Shown here: one piece after another, positions 1-8,945 of the stretch
Layout of the letters: each line of letters begins with the position of its first letter
Position numbering within the stretch: the first letter of the stretch is position 1
Assembly (NCBI GenBank): GCA_964489705.1
Contig: CAZAZQ010000015.1
Coordinates: 1-64,000 of the forward strand
From: CAZAZQ01 sp964489705
GTDB lineage: Bacteria > Zixibacteria > MSB-5A5 > GN15 > FEB-12
Length of the DNA: 64,000 bases
Reading direction: 5' to 3'
Translations under genes and position numbers: made by a program
Notes under the pieces: generated by a model
The model's input: only the letters and a program-made list of their open reading frames with translations
Database searches by the model: none
Told to the model about the DNA's origin: nothing

Positions 1-1515
1 ATGGAAAAACTGTTCAATAAAATTCTCGTTGCCAATCGCTCGGAAATAGCGATTCGCGTTATGAATGCCTGCCGAACTTTGGGGATTCCCTCGGTGGCGG
101 TCTATTCCGATGCTGACCAAAACAGCAAACATCGTCTGTATGCCGACGAGTCGGTGCATATCGGTGCCGCCCCGCCGCGGGAGTCATACCTTGACATTGA
201 AAAAATAATCGACGCCGCCAAGAAAACCGGCAGCGATGCGATTCATCCCGGCTATGGGTTCCTGGCGGAAAACCCGGTGTTGGCGGAACGGTGCGCCGAG
301 GAAAACATTACGTTTATCGGACCTTCCCCCGATGCCATCAAGCTGTTGGGAAACAAGATTGAGTCCCGCATCAAGATGGCGGATGCCGGGGTGCCGCTTA
401 TTCCCGGGATGAAATCTTCCTCGGCGGAGATGTCCGATTACGAGCAGGCGGCGGAGAAAGCAGGCTATCCGGTACTTATCAAGGCGGCAGCAGGCGGCGG
501 CGGAAAAGGAATGCGGATTGTCGACAATCCGGCTGACCTTCACGCCGCAGTAGAAGCGGCGCGCCGGGAAGCCAAGAACGCCTTTGATGACGACACGGTC
601 TACTTGGAAAAGTACCTCGTCAATCCCCGCCATATCGAGTTCCAGATTTTGGCTGACCATCACGGCAACACGGTTCACGTCTTTGAGCGGGAATGTTCGA
701 TTCAGCGACGGCATCAAAAAATCATCGAGGAGACTCCCTCGGTGGCGCTCGACGACGATTTACGCGCCCGGATGGGTGCCGATGCGGTAAAAGTGGCTCG
801 TACCGCCGGCTATACCAACGCCGGAACGGTCGAGTTCCTCCTCGATGAGAGCGGCAGTTATTATTTCCTCGAGGTCAATACCCGTCTCCAGGTCGAGCAC
901 CCCATTACCGAGATGGTGACGGGAGTTGATTTGGTGGTAGAGCAGATTCGCATTGCAGCGGGATTGCCGTTGAGCGAGCATTTTTATCATCTTGTTCAGC
1001 GAGGGCACGCTATTGAGTGCCGGATTTACGCCGAGGACGGCGAGAACAACTTTTTCCCATCCACCGGCACCATTCTCCATTACTCCGAGCCGGTCGGACC
1101 GGGGATACGGGTCGATTCGGGCATCATGGCGGGGATGGAGGTCACCATCGATTATGACCCCATTTTGGCGAAGCTCATCGTCCATGCCCCGACCCGGGAG
1201 CTGGCGATTGCCAAAATGATAGACGCCCTGAACAATTACAAAATTCTCGGGGTGAAGACCTCGAAGAAATTTATGATTGACGTGATGTCCCATCCGGAAT
1301 TTCGTGCCGGGCGAACATATACGAACTTTATCGAGAAGCACATGGCAGGACGGGAGGTGAACCTTGAGGCGTACAAGGAAATCGCCGTTGCCGCCGCCAC
1401 CGCCGCTACAGCGCTCCAGCCGACGACGAGTGTCGCTTCCGGAGCAAAGTCGAAAGGAATGCCGACTCCGTGGGAGCTCATCGGCGATTGGCAAATAGGA
1501 GATTCCATATCATGA
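1..1515 (+). CDS. accC: biotin carboxylase subunit of an acyl-CoA carboxylase
   Basis: Catalyses ATP-dependent carboxylation of biotin on the carrier subunit encoded next. The protein starts with the usual KILVANRSEIAIRV segment, has the ATP-grasp glycine loop GGGGKGMRI near residue 165, and the biotin carboxylase signature EVNTRLQVEHPITE near residue 290. At 504 residues it is longer than the roughly 450-residue AccC of E. coli. The extra C-terminal stretch, Ala/Thr-rich and ending in TPWELIGDWQIG, resembles carboxylases of the propionyl-/methylmalonyl-CoA type. The stop overlaps the start of the carrier gene (ATGA). The start sits on base 1 of the window, so its ribosome binding site and any carboxyltransferase gene upstream cannot be seen. 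The substrate acyl-CoA is not determined by these two subunits. Confidence 0.93.
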   Translation: MEKLFNKILVANRSEIAIRVMNACRTLGIPSVAVYSDADQNSKHRLYADESVHIGAAPPRESYLDIEKIIDAAKKTGSDAIHPGYGFLAENPVLAERCAEENITFIGPSPDAIKLLGNKIESRIKMADAGVPLIPGMKSSSAEMSDYEQAAEKAGYPVLIKAAAGGGGKGMRIVDNPADLHAAVEAARREAKNAFDDDTVYLEKYLVNPRHIEFQILADHHGNTVHVFERECSIQRRHQKIIEETPSVALDDDLRARMGADAVKVARTAGYTNAGTVEFLLDESGSYYFLEVNTRLQVEHPITEMVTGVDLVVEQIRIAAGLPLSEHFYHLVQRGHAIECRIYAEDGENNFFPSTGTILHYSEPVGPGIRVDSGIMAGMEVTIDYDPILAKLIVHAPTRELAIAKMIDALNNYKILGVKTSKKFMIDVMSHPEFRAGRTYTNFIEKHMAGREVNLEAYKEIAVAAATAATALQPTTSVASGAKSKGMPTPWELIGDWQIGDSIS

Positions 1516-2009
1516 GCAGCTACGAGTTTGTCTTTGACGGAGAAACGGTCACATCGGAAGTTGAAAAGAAAGAGCCGAACCTGACGATTCGAGTGGGCGA
1601 AAAAGAGTTGGTGCTGATACCTATCGGGCAGAACCTGTATACGACCACGTGGAACGGCACCAAGCACACCGTGGCGGTCGTGCGGCATAAGGACACGTAT
1701 TATGTTGACATTGATTCGGTGCTGTTGGAAGTGCACGAAGTTTCCGAAGATAGTTTCGGCGCCGGTGCTGGGGAACACGGGGGAGAGAAAGACAAGATTT
1801 TTGCTCCCATGCCCGGAAAAATTGTCAAGATTATGGTTAACGAGGGGGACGAAGTCGAAGTCAAACAGCCGATGGTGATTGTGGAAGCGATGAAGATGGA
1901 AAATCAGGTAAATTCTCCGGCTAAGGGAAAGGTGAAAAAAATCAACTTCGCTCCCGGTGACCAGGTCGACACCGAAAGCCCGATTATCGAGCTGGAACTG
2001 GCGGAATAA
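1512..2009 (+). CDS. biotin carboxyl carrier protein with N-terminal beta domain
   Basis: Carrier of carboxybiotin for the carboxylase encoded just upstream. The last 75 residues form a biotinyl/lipoyl domain with the sequence EAMKMENQV; Lys128 is the expected biotinylation site. The first 80 residues are a beta-rich segment that looks like the biotin-carboxylase/carrier linker domain of propionyl-CoA carboxylase alpha subunits, so the pair may be a split alpha subunit. The start is the ATG at 1512, which overlaps the accC stop by four bases; an in-frame start further upstream (1470) would lie wholly inside accC and is unlikely. Length 165 residues. The same architecture occurs in decarboxylase carrier subunits, which cannot be excluded. 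Confidence 0.88.
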   Translation: MSSYEFVFDGETVTSEVEKKEPNLTIRVGEKELVLIPIGQNLYTTTWNGTKHTVAVVRHKDTYYVDIDSVLLEVHEVSEDSFGAGAGEHGGEKDKIFAPMPGKIVKIMVNEGDEVEVKQPMVIVEAMKMENQVNSPAKGKVKKINFAPGDQVDTESPIIELELAE

Positions 2010-2061
2010 AAGGAAGTAGCAAGAGAGAGTGCGGTTTTCCATCGAAGAGGTGATAATTCTC

Positions 2062-2089
2062 TTGACTCGGAGGGCTTTTTCTATACATT
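2062..2089 (+). promoter_or_regulatory. candidate sigma-70 type promoter of tRNA-Met
   Basis: TTGACT at 2062-2067 and TACATT at 2084-2089 are separated by 16 bases, and the tRNA begins 25 bases after the -10 hexamer. TATACA at 2082-2087 is an alternative -10. Seen by eye only. Confidence 0.5.
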
Positions 2090-2113
2090 CACACTTTGAA
2101 AAACACTTGTCAC

Positions 2114-2187
2114 GGCGGTGTAGCTCAGTTGGTTAGAGCAGCGGAATCATAATCCGCGTGTCCGGGGTTCGAGTCCCTGCACCGCTA
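2114..2187 (+). tRNA. tRNA-Met (anticodon CAT)
   Basis: A full cloverleaf can be drawn. The acceptor stem GGCGGTG pairs with CACCGCT (first pair G-U), the D stem is GCTC/GAGC, the anticodon stem is GCGGA/TCCGC with loop ATCATAA and anticodon CAT at 2148-2150, and the T arm contains GGTTCGAGTCC. The discriminator is A2187 and CCA is not encoded. The sequence looks like elongator Met; a lysidine-modified tRNA-Ile2 has the same anticodon and cannot be fully excluded. A run of T follows directly. Confidence 0.93.
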
Positions 2188-2212
2188 TTTTTTTATGCTT
2201 GAATTCTCGGAA

Positions 2213-2261
2213 AGTAAAGAAAGCCGAGCTTCGCTTGGAGGGTAGGTCTGCGAAGCCCGAC
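2213..2261 (-). terminator. intrinsic terminator downstream of the vWA gene
   Basis: On the minus strand, arms at 2250-2261 and 2223-2234 form a 12-bp stem with two G-U pairs and a 15-base loop. The stem is followed by TTTCTTTACTTT. It lies 32 bases past the stop of the minus-strand vWA gene, and separates it from the convergent tRNA. Confidence 0.55.
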
Positions 2262-2292
2262 TTGTGTAAGGGCGTGTGGATTCGGGGCGAAC

Positions 2293-4317
2293 TTATTCTT
2301 CGGCGATTTGGCGCTTGAGTGCCGACGCCTTGCTGATTAACCGATCCAACTCGTAGACTTCGTCCGATTCCGTTTCATACCGAATGTTCCAGACCAGATT
2401 TTTCAGCGTTCCCCAGTCGGCATCCTTTGCCCAGTAGGAGCCTCGAAGGATTTCGGCAAACTCTGCCGCTGCCGCCGCCAGGCGGAAGTCTTGGGACGCG
2501 TTGTCGAACGACCCATGGAAAATATCCGGGGTGATGGAGCGGCTGATTTCGGTTACGTCGAACGTTTCCGGATCTTTGAAGCGAACATAGACGGTGCCGA
2601 TCTTTCCCCGGCGGGGGTGTTTATGCAGCTTGATTTCGTAGAGCACCGTCACTTCATGTCCCAGCCCGATTTCCCCGCCGTCTTCTTTGTCATCCCGGAA
2701 CTTGTTGTCCGCCATATCCCGATTTTCATATCCCAACAAACGGTAGCTGCGCACCACTTCCGGGTTGAAATCCACCTGCACTTTGACATCGCGGGCGATG
2801 ACTTGCAGCGTGCCGGTCAGGTTTTCGACAAAGACCCGTCGCGCTTCTTTCAAGTCATCGACATAGGCGTAATGCCCGTTTCCTTTGTCGCTGAGCTTCT
2901 CCATGAGAACGTCGTTGTAGTTTCCCATCCCAAAGCCGACGGTAGTCAGGGTGATGCCTCTGTCGGCGTAGCCCTTGATGAACTTCAGCAGGTCGTCCGG
3001 ATTTGTCCGGCCGACATTTGCAACGCCATCCGAGCACAGGATGACATGGTTGATTTTATTCTTGTCGAAATGGCGCCATGCCATCTGGTAGCCAAGGCGG
3101 ATTCCTTCTTCGGCGTTGGTGGCGCCGCTGGCGATAAGTCGGTAGATAGCATCCTCGATAGTACGTTTGTGCTTGGCGGAGGTCATTTCGAGTACCACCG
3201 AGGCATACGACCCGTATACAACGATGCCGACCTTGTCTTCCGGCATGAGTTGGTTAACCAAAAGAAGCAACGCTTTTCTCACCAACTCGATTCTGTTCTC
3301 CCGCTGCATCGAGCCCGACACATCCACGATGAAAACGAGGTTTGCCGGTTTACGTTCTTCCAGTGAGAGTTCTTTACCTTTGATGCCGATTTTGAGAAGT
3401 TGACAGTTTTTGCCGAATTTCGACGGGGCACCCTCGAGGAAAATATTAAACGCCTTTTCATGCGGAGCGGGATAACGATAAGAGAAATGATTGATAAATT
3501 CTTCCACCCGTACCGCATCTTCGGGAGGAAGGTAACCGCGTTCGAGGTAGGAACGGGTCATCACGTAGGAGGCGTCGTCAACGTCGATAGCGAAAGTAGA
3601 GAGGTGGTCATCTTCGGTGTCGACAAAGGGATTGACACCGTAGTGTTTGAAGAACATGGCATCGAACGGTTCTCCGTTAACGATGGAAGTCCCGCCATGA
3701 GAGGGAGGGTAATAAGGGGAACATTGTTTGTATGTCCCTCTCTCCCGGCTGGGAATACCGGCTTGCGGATCTCCAATCGGAGCACTCTGGGGATAGGATG
3801 AGACATTTCCCGGTGAATTGCCTGTGAGATAGATTTTTTTATGTTTGCTGCTTGTGTTGGGAGTCTGATTCACTAAATCTAGAACGGTAGTTACCGGGGT
3901 TGCCGGTATTGTCGACTCGGAAGATGTTTTTGTTCTTTTAATCGGATCGGGTTTGGCTATAACCTTGATTCTGTCAACTTGGATGGGTTTTTCTTCAAGA
4001 GCGACGGAAACTTTGGTGGTTTCGTCCGCTTTTACTTCGACGTTGTCGATAGTCACTTCCTCGTAGTGGAGATGAGTAATTCTAAGCTGGTAGGTTCCCG
4101 GTTCGAGGTTTGAGATGAAGTATTTTCCGTCCCAATCGGTTTTGGCTCCGCGGGTTGTACCGACAACAAGAACCGAGGCTCCGACGACCGGTTTGCCGGT
4201 GGCTTTGTCGGTGATAATCCCCTTGATATTGCCGGTTGTTCCGGCACCGACCAAGGCGTGAGTCACCAGAAATGCGCTCATCAGAACCGCTGCCGCTAAG
4301 ATTTTCTTGAAGTTCAT
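2293..4317 (-). CDS. exported von Willebrand factor A protein with carboxypeptidase-regulatory-like domain
   Basis: A 674-residue secreted or surface protein. Residues 1-26 form a signal peptide. Residues 28-108 resemble a carboxypeptidase regulatory-like (CNA-B fold) domain (TGNIKGIITDKATGKPVVGA). A Ser/Thr/Pro-rich linker follows. From about 235 the protein matches the YfbK-type family: an N-terminal region (DVDDASYVMTRSYL), then a vWA domain with the metal-site motif DVSGSM (Asp332, Ser334, Ser336), then the family's C-terminal domain. The strong Shine-Dalgarno GGAGGTGAT seven bases before the ATG fixes the start. Such proteins probably bind metal-dependent protein partners; the partner here is unknown. 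It is transcribed alone, convergent with the tRNA. Confidence 0.85.
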   Translation of the reverse strand: MNFKKILAAAVLMSAFLVTHALVGAGTTGNIKGIITDKATGKPVVGASVLVVGTTRGAKTDWDGKYFISNLEPGTYQLRITHLHYEEVTIDNVEVKADETTKVSVALEEKPIQVDRIKVIAKPDPIKRTKTSSESTIPATPVTTVLDLVNQTPNTSSKHKKIYLTGNSPGNVSSYPQSAPIGDPQAGIPSRERGTYKQCSPYYPPSHGGTSIVNGEPFDAMFFKHYGVNPFVDTEDDHLSTFAIDVDDASYVMTRSYLERGYLPPEDAVRVEEFINHFSYRYPAPHEKAFNIFLEGAPSKFGKNCQLLKIGIKGKELSLEERKPANLVFIVDVSGSMQRENRIELVRKALLLLVNQLMPEDKVGIVVYGSYASVVLEMTSAKHKRTIEDAIYRLIASGATNAEEGIRLGYQMAWRHFDKNKINHVILCSDGVANVGRTNPDDLLKFIKGYADRGITLTTVGFGMGNYNDVLMEKLSDKGNGHYAYVDDLKEARRVFVENLTGTLQVIARDVKVQVDFNPEVVRSYRLLGYENRDMADNKFRDDKEDGGEIGLGHEVTVLYEIKLHKHPRRGKIGTVYVRFKDPETFDVTEISRSITPDIFHGSFDNASQDFRLAAAAAEFAEILRGSYWAKDADWGTLKNLVWNIRYETESDEVYELDRLISKASALKRQIAEE

Positions 4318-4438
4318 AATATCACCTCCAGGATTTGTTGTTATCAGCCTGTCGGTGGGGATTACAAAATAAAGACGAGTTTCTTCCCGAAATTATTTAG
4401 TCGAAAGAGAATTTTGTCGGAAAGAAGAAAGAAGGTAT

Positions 4439-5908
4439 CTACCGGGTCGGAACATAAATGACTATTTTGTCATTTCGAGTGTACGTCTTCAGTTGAAAGA
4501 CGGCTTTAAGCGAATCGGACAAACTGTCGGTAGTGGCGCTCATAAGGTAGACAAAATCCGGGTTGCTTCTCAAAGAGTCTATCGCTGTTTCCACGTTGCC
4601 TACCTCCAATATGTCGGAGCGCCAGTACCAATTGGTTTTGGCGATGTAATCCCATTGGGGCTCGCCTAGGTGGATGAAGAGTCCGTTCCGATGAGGGGAG
4701 TTATCAAGAAGAGTATTCATGGGTGCCTGTAACGAATAGATTTCGGGCGAGCGGATTTCGTGGATGCGTATCCCTGCCGCCGTGACCCCAATAGCTGCCG
4801 TCAACCAGAGAATAAAGAACCACACCTCTATTTTCCGGAGAGTGGTTTCTTTGAGCATTCTCACGACGGGCAGGGCGGCAAAGGGAGCCGCAAGAGCGTA
4901 GGCTGGGACGAAATAGTGATAGTAAAGTTTGGCAGCCGAGGAATAAAAGATACCGTAGAGAAAAAGAGTGAGGAGAACAGGGAAAAGAGATGCTGTTTTT
5001 TCCTTGAAGGCAAGGTAAAAGCCAAAAGGTACGAAAAGGATGAACGGCAGGTATAGTTTTGCAAAACGGTAACTGAACTCATACCACTCAGTGTGGATTC
5101 GGGATCCTTCGTGAAGAAAACGCTGCGGGATTTGAGTGAAAAAATAGTACCGGGTGAAATGCCCGTCGTTATACAGATAATCCAGCAGGAGAAAAGCGCC
5201 AATCAATCCCAAAGCCGTCGCAGGAATTAGCCACATTCTCGGCTCGTTGCGCCATTTTCTCCGCCGGATAAAAGCCATTACGACAAACGTTATCCATATC
5301 GGCGCCGAAACCACCCCTTTGCTGAGGAAAGAACACCCCAGCGCAATCCCCGTGATAAAAAAAACGCTGAGCGCTTGATGCCTCTTTTCCGTTTGATACA
5401 GCTTGGTCATTCCCCAGAGCGTCACGAGGATAAAAAAGGTCATCGGCATGTCGAGAAGGGTGGAATTGCCAAGGTGCATGAAGTTGTACGTCAAAAGCAG
5501 GATAATAGCGCTGAGGTAGCCGAAGTGTTTTCCCTTGATTTCTTTTCCCAGGAGATACACGAACACTACCGCGCCAAGGGTGCACACGGCGCCGAACAAT
5601 CGAGCCGTACTGTCGTTGGCACCGAACAGGAGGAAAATGATTCCCTGTAACCACATGACCAACGGCGGGTGTTCGGCGAAGTGAGGGTGATAATAGGGGG
5701 TATACGTCGGAGTAAGCCAACTCCCGTGCTCAGCCATGTTGCGGGCGATGACAGAATACGTGGTCGAGTCGAGGTTGATGCCGTCTTGACCCCAGCCGAG
5801 GGCAAGAAAGACGACGGCTGCTACAGCCAAGACCGGCAGGGGGCGGTTGACGATGAAAGAAGATATACGCTGGAACGCTGCTCCCGTCTTGGCTTTCCCG
5901 TTTTGCAT
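4439..5908 (-). CDS. GT39/ArnT-like polyprenyl-phosphate-sugar transferase, membrane
   Basis: A 489-residue polytopic protein of the PMT/ArnT superfamily (GT-C fold), which transfers sugars from lipid carriers at the outer face of the inner membrane. About ten to twelve hydrophobic helices are visible. The first extramembrane loop carries DSTTYSVIARNM followed by HFAEHPPLVMWLQG, the acidic residue and His/Pro motif usual for this superfamily. The C-terminal 100 residues form a soluble domain. The acceptor (lipid A, protein or another glycan) cannot be told from the sequence. It lies 121 bases upstream of the vWA gene on the same strand and may share its transcript. The start is the ATG at 5908. 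Confidence 0.8.
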   Translation of the reverse strand: MQNGKAKTGAAFQRISSFIVNRPLPVLAVAAVVFLALGWGQDGINLDSTTYSVIARNMAEHGSWLTPTYTPYYHPHFAEHPPLVMWLQGIIFLLFGANDSTARLFGAVCTLGAVVFVYLLGKEIKGKHFGYLSAIILLLTYNFMHLGNSTLLDMPMTFFILVTLWGMTKLYQTEKRHQALSVFFITGIALGCSFLSKGVVSAPIWITFVVMAFIRRRKWRNEPRMWLIPATALGLIGAFLLLDYLYNDGHFTRYYFFTQIPQRFLHEGSRIHTEWYEFSYRFAKLYLPFILFVPFGFYLAFKEKTASLFPVLLTLFLYGIFYSSAAKLYYHYFVPAYALAAPFAALPVVRMLKETTLRKIEVWFFILWLTAAIGVTAAGIRIHEIRSPEIYSLQAPMNTLLDNSPHRNGLFIHLGEPQWDYIAKTNWYWRSDILEVGNVETAIDSLRSNPDFVYLMSATTDSLSDSLKAVFQLKTYTRNDKIVIYVPTR

Positions 5909-5968
5909 GTGACGAATTTACGGCGTGATGGCGGAGAAACAACGTTAATTTTTGCCCCTCAAATCACG

Positions 5969-5995
5969 TTGACACTCTGAGAGATGGACTATACC
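5969..5995 (+). promoter_or_regulatory. candidate promoter of pgsA-pgpA
   Basis: TTGACA at 5969-5974 and TATACC at 5990-5995 with a 15-base spacer, shorter than the usual 17. If used, transcription would begin only a few bases before the pgsA ATG at 6006. No Shine-Dalgarno sequence is visible before that ATG. Confidence 0.4.
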
Positions 5996-6005
5996 TTGTG
6001 CTTCT

Positions 6006-6593
6006 ATGAATACGCCGAATAAACTGACGCTTCTGAGGATTATCATCGCTCCGATATTTATGTACTTTTTCATCCTTGACAACTTCTACTTACGGTTGGT
6101 TTCCCTCTTTTTGTTTATCGTGGCGGCGCTGACCGACTTGGCGGACGGTTACTATGCCCGGAAATACGGCATCGTCACGGGCTTCGGGAAATTTATGGAT
6201 CCGCTGGCGGACAAGGTGCTGGTCTCGTCGGCGTTGATTTCGTTTATTGCGCTGGGGTATGTCTCCCCTCTGCCGGTGATGTTGATAATCGGGCGGGAGT
6301 TTTTCATCACCGGTATCCGGTTGCTGGCGGCGTATCGGGGGGTCGTAATCATGCCGAGCTGGTGGGCGAAAGTGAAGACCTTTCTCCAGCTCAGCGTGGT
6401 GGGAATTGTGCTGGCGTATATCAACCTTGTCAAAGCGCTTGAGCATTTCAACAGCCCGTTGTTGTCGTACTTTGAATTCGATTATCCTTTCTATTTCAAT
6501 GCCTTGCTCTGGTTGACGGCGGTCATTACGGTGTGGACGGGGATTAACTATATCGTGAAGTACTTTTACATGATTAAAACGGTTCTGAAATAA
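6006..6593 (+). CDS. pgsA: CDP-diacylglycerol--glycerol-3-phosphate 3-phosphatidyltransferase
   Basis: Makes phosphatidylglycerol phosphate from CDP-diacylglycerol and glycerol-3-phosphate in the inner membrane. The CDP-alcohol phosphotransferase signature is intact: Asp44, Asp47-Gly48, Ala51-Arg52, Gly61, Asp65 and Asp69 (DLADGYYAR...GKFMDPLAD). About four to five membrane helices; 195 residues, normal for the family. pgpA follows 13 bases later, so the two consecutive steps to phosphatidylglycerol are co-transcribed. The start codon is preceded by no recognisable ribosome binding site. Confidence 0.93.
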   Translation: MNTPNKLTLLRIIIAPIFMYFFILDNFYLRLVSLFLFIVAALTDLADGYYARKYGIVTGFGKFMDPLADKVLVSSALISFIALGYVSPLPVMLIIGREFFITGIRLLAAYRGVVIMPSWWAKVKTFLQLSVVGIVLAYINLVKALEHFNSPLLSYFEFDYPFYFNALLWLTAVITVWTGINYIVKYFYMIKTVLK

Positions 6594-6606
6594 GGTTTAC
6601 GAAAGA

Positions 6607-7080
6607 ATGAAAGATAAACTGGTCTTGCTGTTTGCGACGGGGCTTTATTCGGGGTATTCACCGTTGATTCCGGGAACGACCGGCTCAATTCCGGCGTGGC
6701 TGATAGCTTTTTTCTTGCTCAAAGATACTCTCTGGCTGCTTTTGCCGGTAACGGTCATCACAATAGCTCTATCCGTTTGGCTTTCGGGAGAAGCGGAACA
6801 ATTGTTGGGACACGATGCCAAAAAAATTGTGATTGACGAATGGGCGGGAATGTTTTTGAGTGTGTTGTTCGTGCCGTATTCGCTCAACAACTATTTGATT
6901 GCGTTTGTGGCGTTTCGGTTCTTTGATGTGGTGAAGATTTTCCCCGCCGCGCAAGCGGAGCGGCTGCCCGGCGGTTGGGGAGTGACGATGGATGATGTGG
7001 TTGCCGGGATACAGGCGAATCTGGCGACCCATCTGGTGATTTACGTTACGGCAAGATGTTTCCCGGGAGTCCTCGGGTAA
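6607..7080 (+). CDS. pgpA: phosphatidylglycerophosphatase A
   Basis: Dephosphorylates the pgsA product to phosphatidylglycerol. The 157-residue protein shows the PgpA family hallmarks GLYSGYSPLIPGTTGS near the N-terminus, IVIDEWAGMF in the middle (the acidic metal-binding segment), RFFDVVKIFPA, and GWGVTMDDVVAGI near the C-terminus, with several membrane helices. It directly follows pgsA. The start ATG at 6607 is preceded by a short A/G-rich stretch containing GAAAG. Confidence 0.92.
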   Translation: MKDKLVLLFATGLYSGYSPLIPGTTGSIPAWLIAFFLLKDTLWLLLPVTVITIALSVWLSGEAEQLLGHDAKKIVIDEWAGMFLSVLFVPYSLNNYLIAFVAFRFFDVVKIFPAAQAERLPGGWGVTMDDVVAGIQANLATHLVIYVTARCFPGVLG

Positions 7081-7136
7081 GGTATGTATGATAACTTTTT
7101 CGTTCTCTTGGTGGAGAAGTTCAAGGCGGGTACAAA

Positions 7137-8378
7137 ATGGATATAGAGATTATAACCATCGGGGATGAGATAATCACCGGTCATACGGTCAACACCAACG
7201 CCGCCCATATTGCACAGCAGTTGACCGGCTCGGGGTTCAATGTCAAGTACATCAGCGCCGTCGGGGACTCACTTGAGATGATGCAGGAGGCATTCCGGCT
7301 GGCGTTGAAGCGTGCCCAGGTGGTCATTACGACCGGCGGGTTGGGTCCGACCGATGATGACATTACCAAGAAAGCGATTGTCAAGCTGTTCAAGCGGAAT
7401 TTGATTTTCCATGAGGAGGTGCTGGAAGACATCAAAAAGCGCTATGAACAGCGCGGGGTGGAGATGCCGCCGATTGCCCAAAACCAAGCGTTGCTGCCGC
7501 AGGGGGCAATATTCTTCCCCAACAAAATCGGCTCGGCGGTTGGGATTTGCATTGAAGAAAAAGGGAAGATTTTCATCTCTCTCCCCGGTGTCCCCGCCGA
7601 AATGGAACAGATTCTCAAAGAAAGTGTTCTCCCGCATTTGGAAAAGAAAAGAACCGGCAAACTCTTGAAGGTCGTCAAACTTCGCACTACCGGTATTATC
7701 GAGTCCAAACTGGCGGAGCTTATCACCCCGAACCTGAAATTGGACAACGGCGTTAAGTTAGCCTACCTGCCCGCGTACGGCGGTATCGATTTGCGAGTGA
7801 TGGCGGCGGGGGAGAGCGAAGAAGAAGCCGATGCGAAAGCTCGGGAGGTCGTGCGCTATCTCGAGTCGGTGTGCGGCAAATATATCTACGGTCGTGACGA
7901 TGACACGCTCGAGGGGGTAGTCGGGCAGCTTTTGAAAGACAATGATAAGACCTTGGCGGTGGCGGAGTCGTGTACCGGTGGACAGTTGGGGATGTTGATT
8001 ACCTCCGTTTCCGGCTCCTCGGCATATTTCCTCGGTGGGATAATCGCTTACGATAACGAAGTAAAAATCAACCAGCTTTCCGTCGAGGCGGAACTTATCG
8101 AAAAGCATGGTGCCGTCTCCGAGGAATGCGCCAAAGCGATGGCATCGGGGTGCCGCAAGCTTTTGGGAAGCGATTATGCTCTTGCCATTACCGGCATTGC
8201 CGGACCGACGGGAGGAACCGAGGAAAAACCGGTCGGAACCACCTTTGTCGGTCTTTCCTCGGTGCATACGACCTACGCGCGGAAATTCAACTTCGGCGTC
8301 TACCGGGAGAGTAATCGTGCCCGCGCCGTCTATGCCGCTTTGGAACTGTTGCGAAGGGAGATTTTGGATATATCATGA
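7137..8378 (+). CDS. cinA: CinA: nicotinamide-nucleotide amidase / ADP-ribose pyrophosphatase-like protein
   Basis: A two-domain 413-residue protein. Residues 1-170 are the MoaB/MogA-like domain (ITIGDEIITGHTVNTN; TTGGLGPTDDDITK). Residues from about 255 are the C-terminal amidase domain with AVAESCTGGQLG and ALAITGIAGPTGGTEEKPVG. In characterised members the C-terminal domain deamidates NMN for pyridine nucleotide recycling and the N-terminal domain hydrolyses ADP-ribose. The stop overlaps the thpR start (ATGATG), so the two are translationally coupled. Confidence 0.93.
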   Translation: MDIEIITIGDEIITGHTVNTNAAHIAQQLTGSGFNVKYISAVGDSLEMMQEAFRLALKRAQVVITTGGLGPTDDDITKKAIVKLFKRNLIFHEEVLEDIKKRYEQRGVEMPPIAQNQALLPQGAIFFPNKIGSAVGICIEEKGKIFISLPGVPAEMEQILKESVLPHLEKKRTGKLLKVVKLRTTGIIESKLAELITPNLKLDNGVKLAYLPAYGGIDLRVMAAGESEEEADAKAREVVRYLESVCGKYIYGRDDDTLEGVVGQLLKDNDKTLAVAESCTGGQLGMLITSVSGSSAYFLGGIIAYDNEVKINQLSVEAELIEKHGAVSEECAKAMASGCRKLLGSDYALAITGIAGPTGGTEEKPVGTTFVGLSSVHTTYARKFNFGVYRESNRARAVYAALELLRREILDIS

Positions 8379-8938
8379 TGCGTTTGTTTATTGCCTTCCC
8401 GCTGGCGGAAGAGGTCGAAGAAAGGTTAGGCGGAATCATTGATGACCTGAAAAGCCGCGGCGGCAGAATCAAGTGGGTCGAGCCGAAAAACATTCACTTA
8501 ACGGCGCGGTTTTTGGGCGATACGCAAGAGGCTCTGGTTGGGAAGCTCTCCGAGTTGCTTGATTCCGTAGCAGCCGAACATCAAACGGTCAGCACTACGA
8601 TAAACGGTTTGGGCGCTTTCCCTCATTTGTCCCGCCCGCGGGTGATTTGGGCAGGATTGGGCGAGAACACCGAGAGCCTTGCCAAGATTGCCGGCGACGT
8701 GGAGATAGGAGTCCGCCAGTTGCGATTCAAAAAAGAGCCCAAACGGTTCAAGCCGCATTTGACCTTGGGGAGGGTGAAAGACCCGTCGGGATTGCAAGAG
8801 CTTATCGCATATATTGAATCGTACACCGTCGAAGAAATCCCCGTCCTCTTCGACCGCTTGGTGCTTTTCAAATCAACCCTTACCCCTCAAGGACCCATCT
8901 ACGAGCGATTGCACGAGGCAATGCTGAAAAATGATTGA
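8375..8938 (+). CDS. thpR: RNA 2',3'-cyclic phosphodiesterase
   Basis: A LigT/2H phosphoesterase of 187 residues that opens 2',3'-cyclic phosphates on RNA ends. Both catalytic HxT motifs are present: HLTARFLG starting at residue 41, and PHLTLGRVK near residue 127. The spacing and length are normal. The gene overlaps the end of cinA by four bases (start 8375; a second ATG at 8378 is equally possible). It is the last gene before the hairpin array and tRNA-Gly. Confidence 0.9.
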   Translation: MMRLFIAFPLAEEVEERLGGIIDDLKSRGGRIKWVEPKNIHLTARFLGDTQEALVGKLSELLDSVAAEHQTVSTTINGLGAFPHLSRPRVIWAGLGENTESLAKIAGDVEIGVRQLRFKKEPKRFKPHLTLGRVKDPSGLQELIAYIESYTVEEIPVLFDRLVLFKSTLTPQGPIYERLHEAMLKND

Positions 8939-8945
8939 CTTTGCG

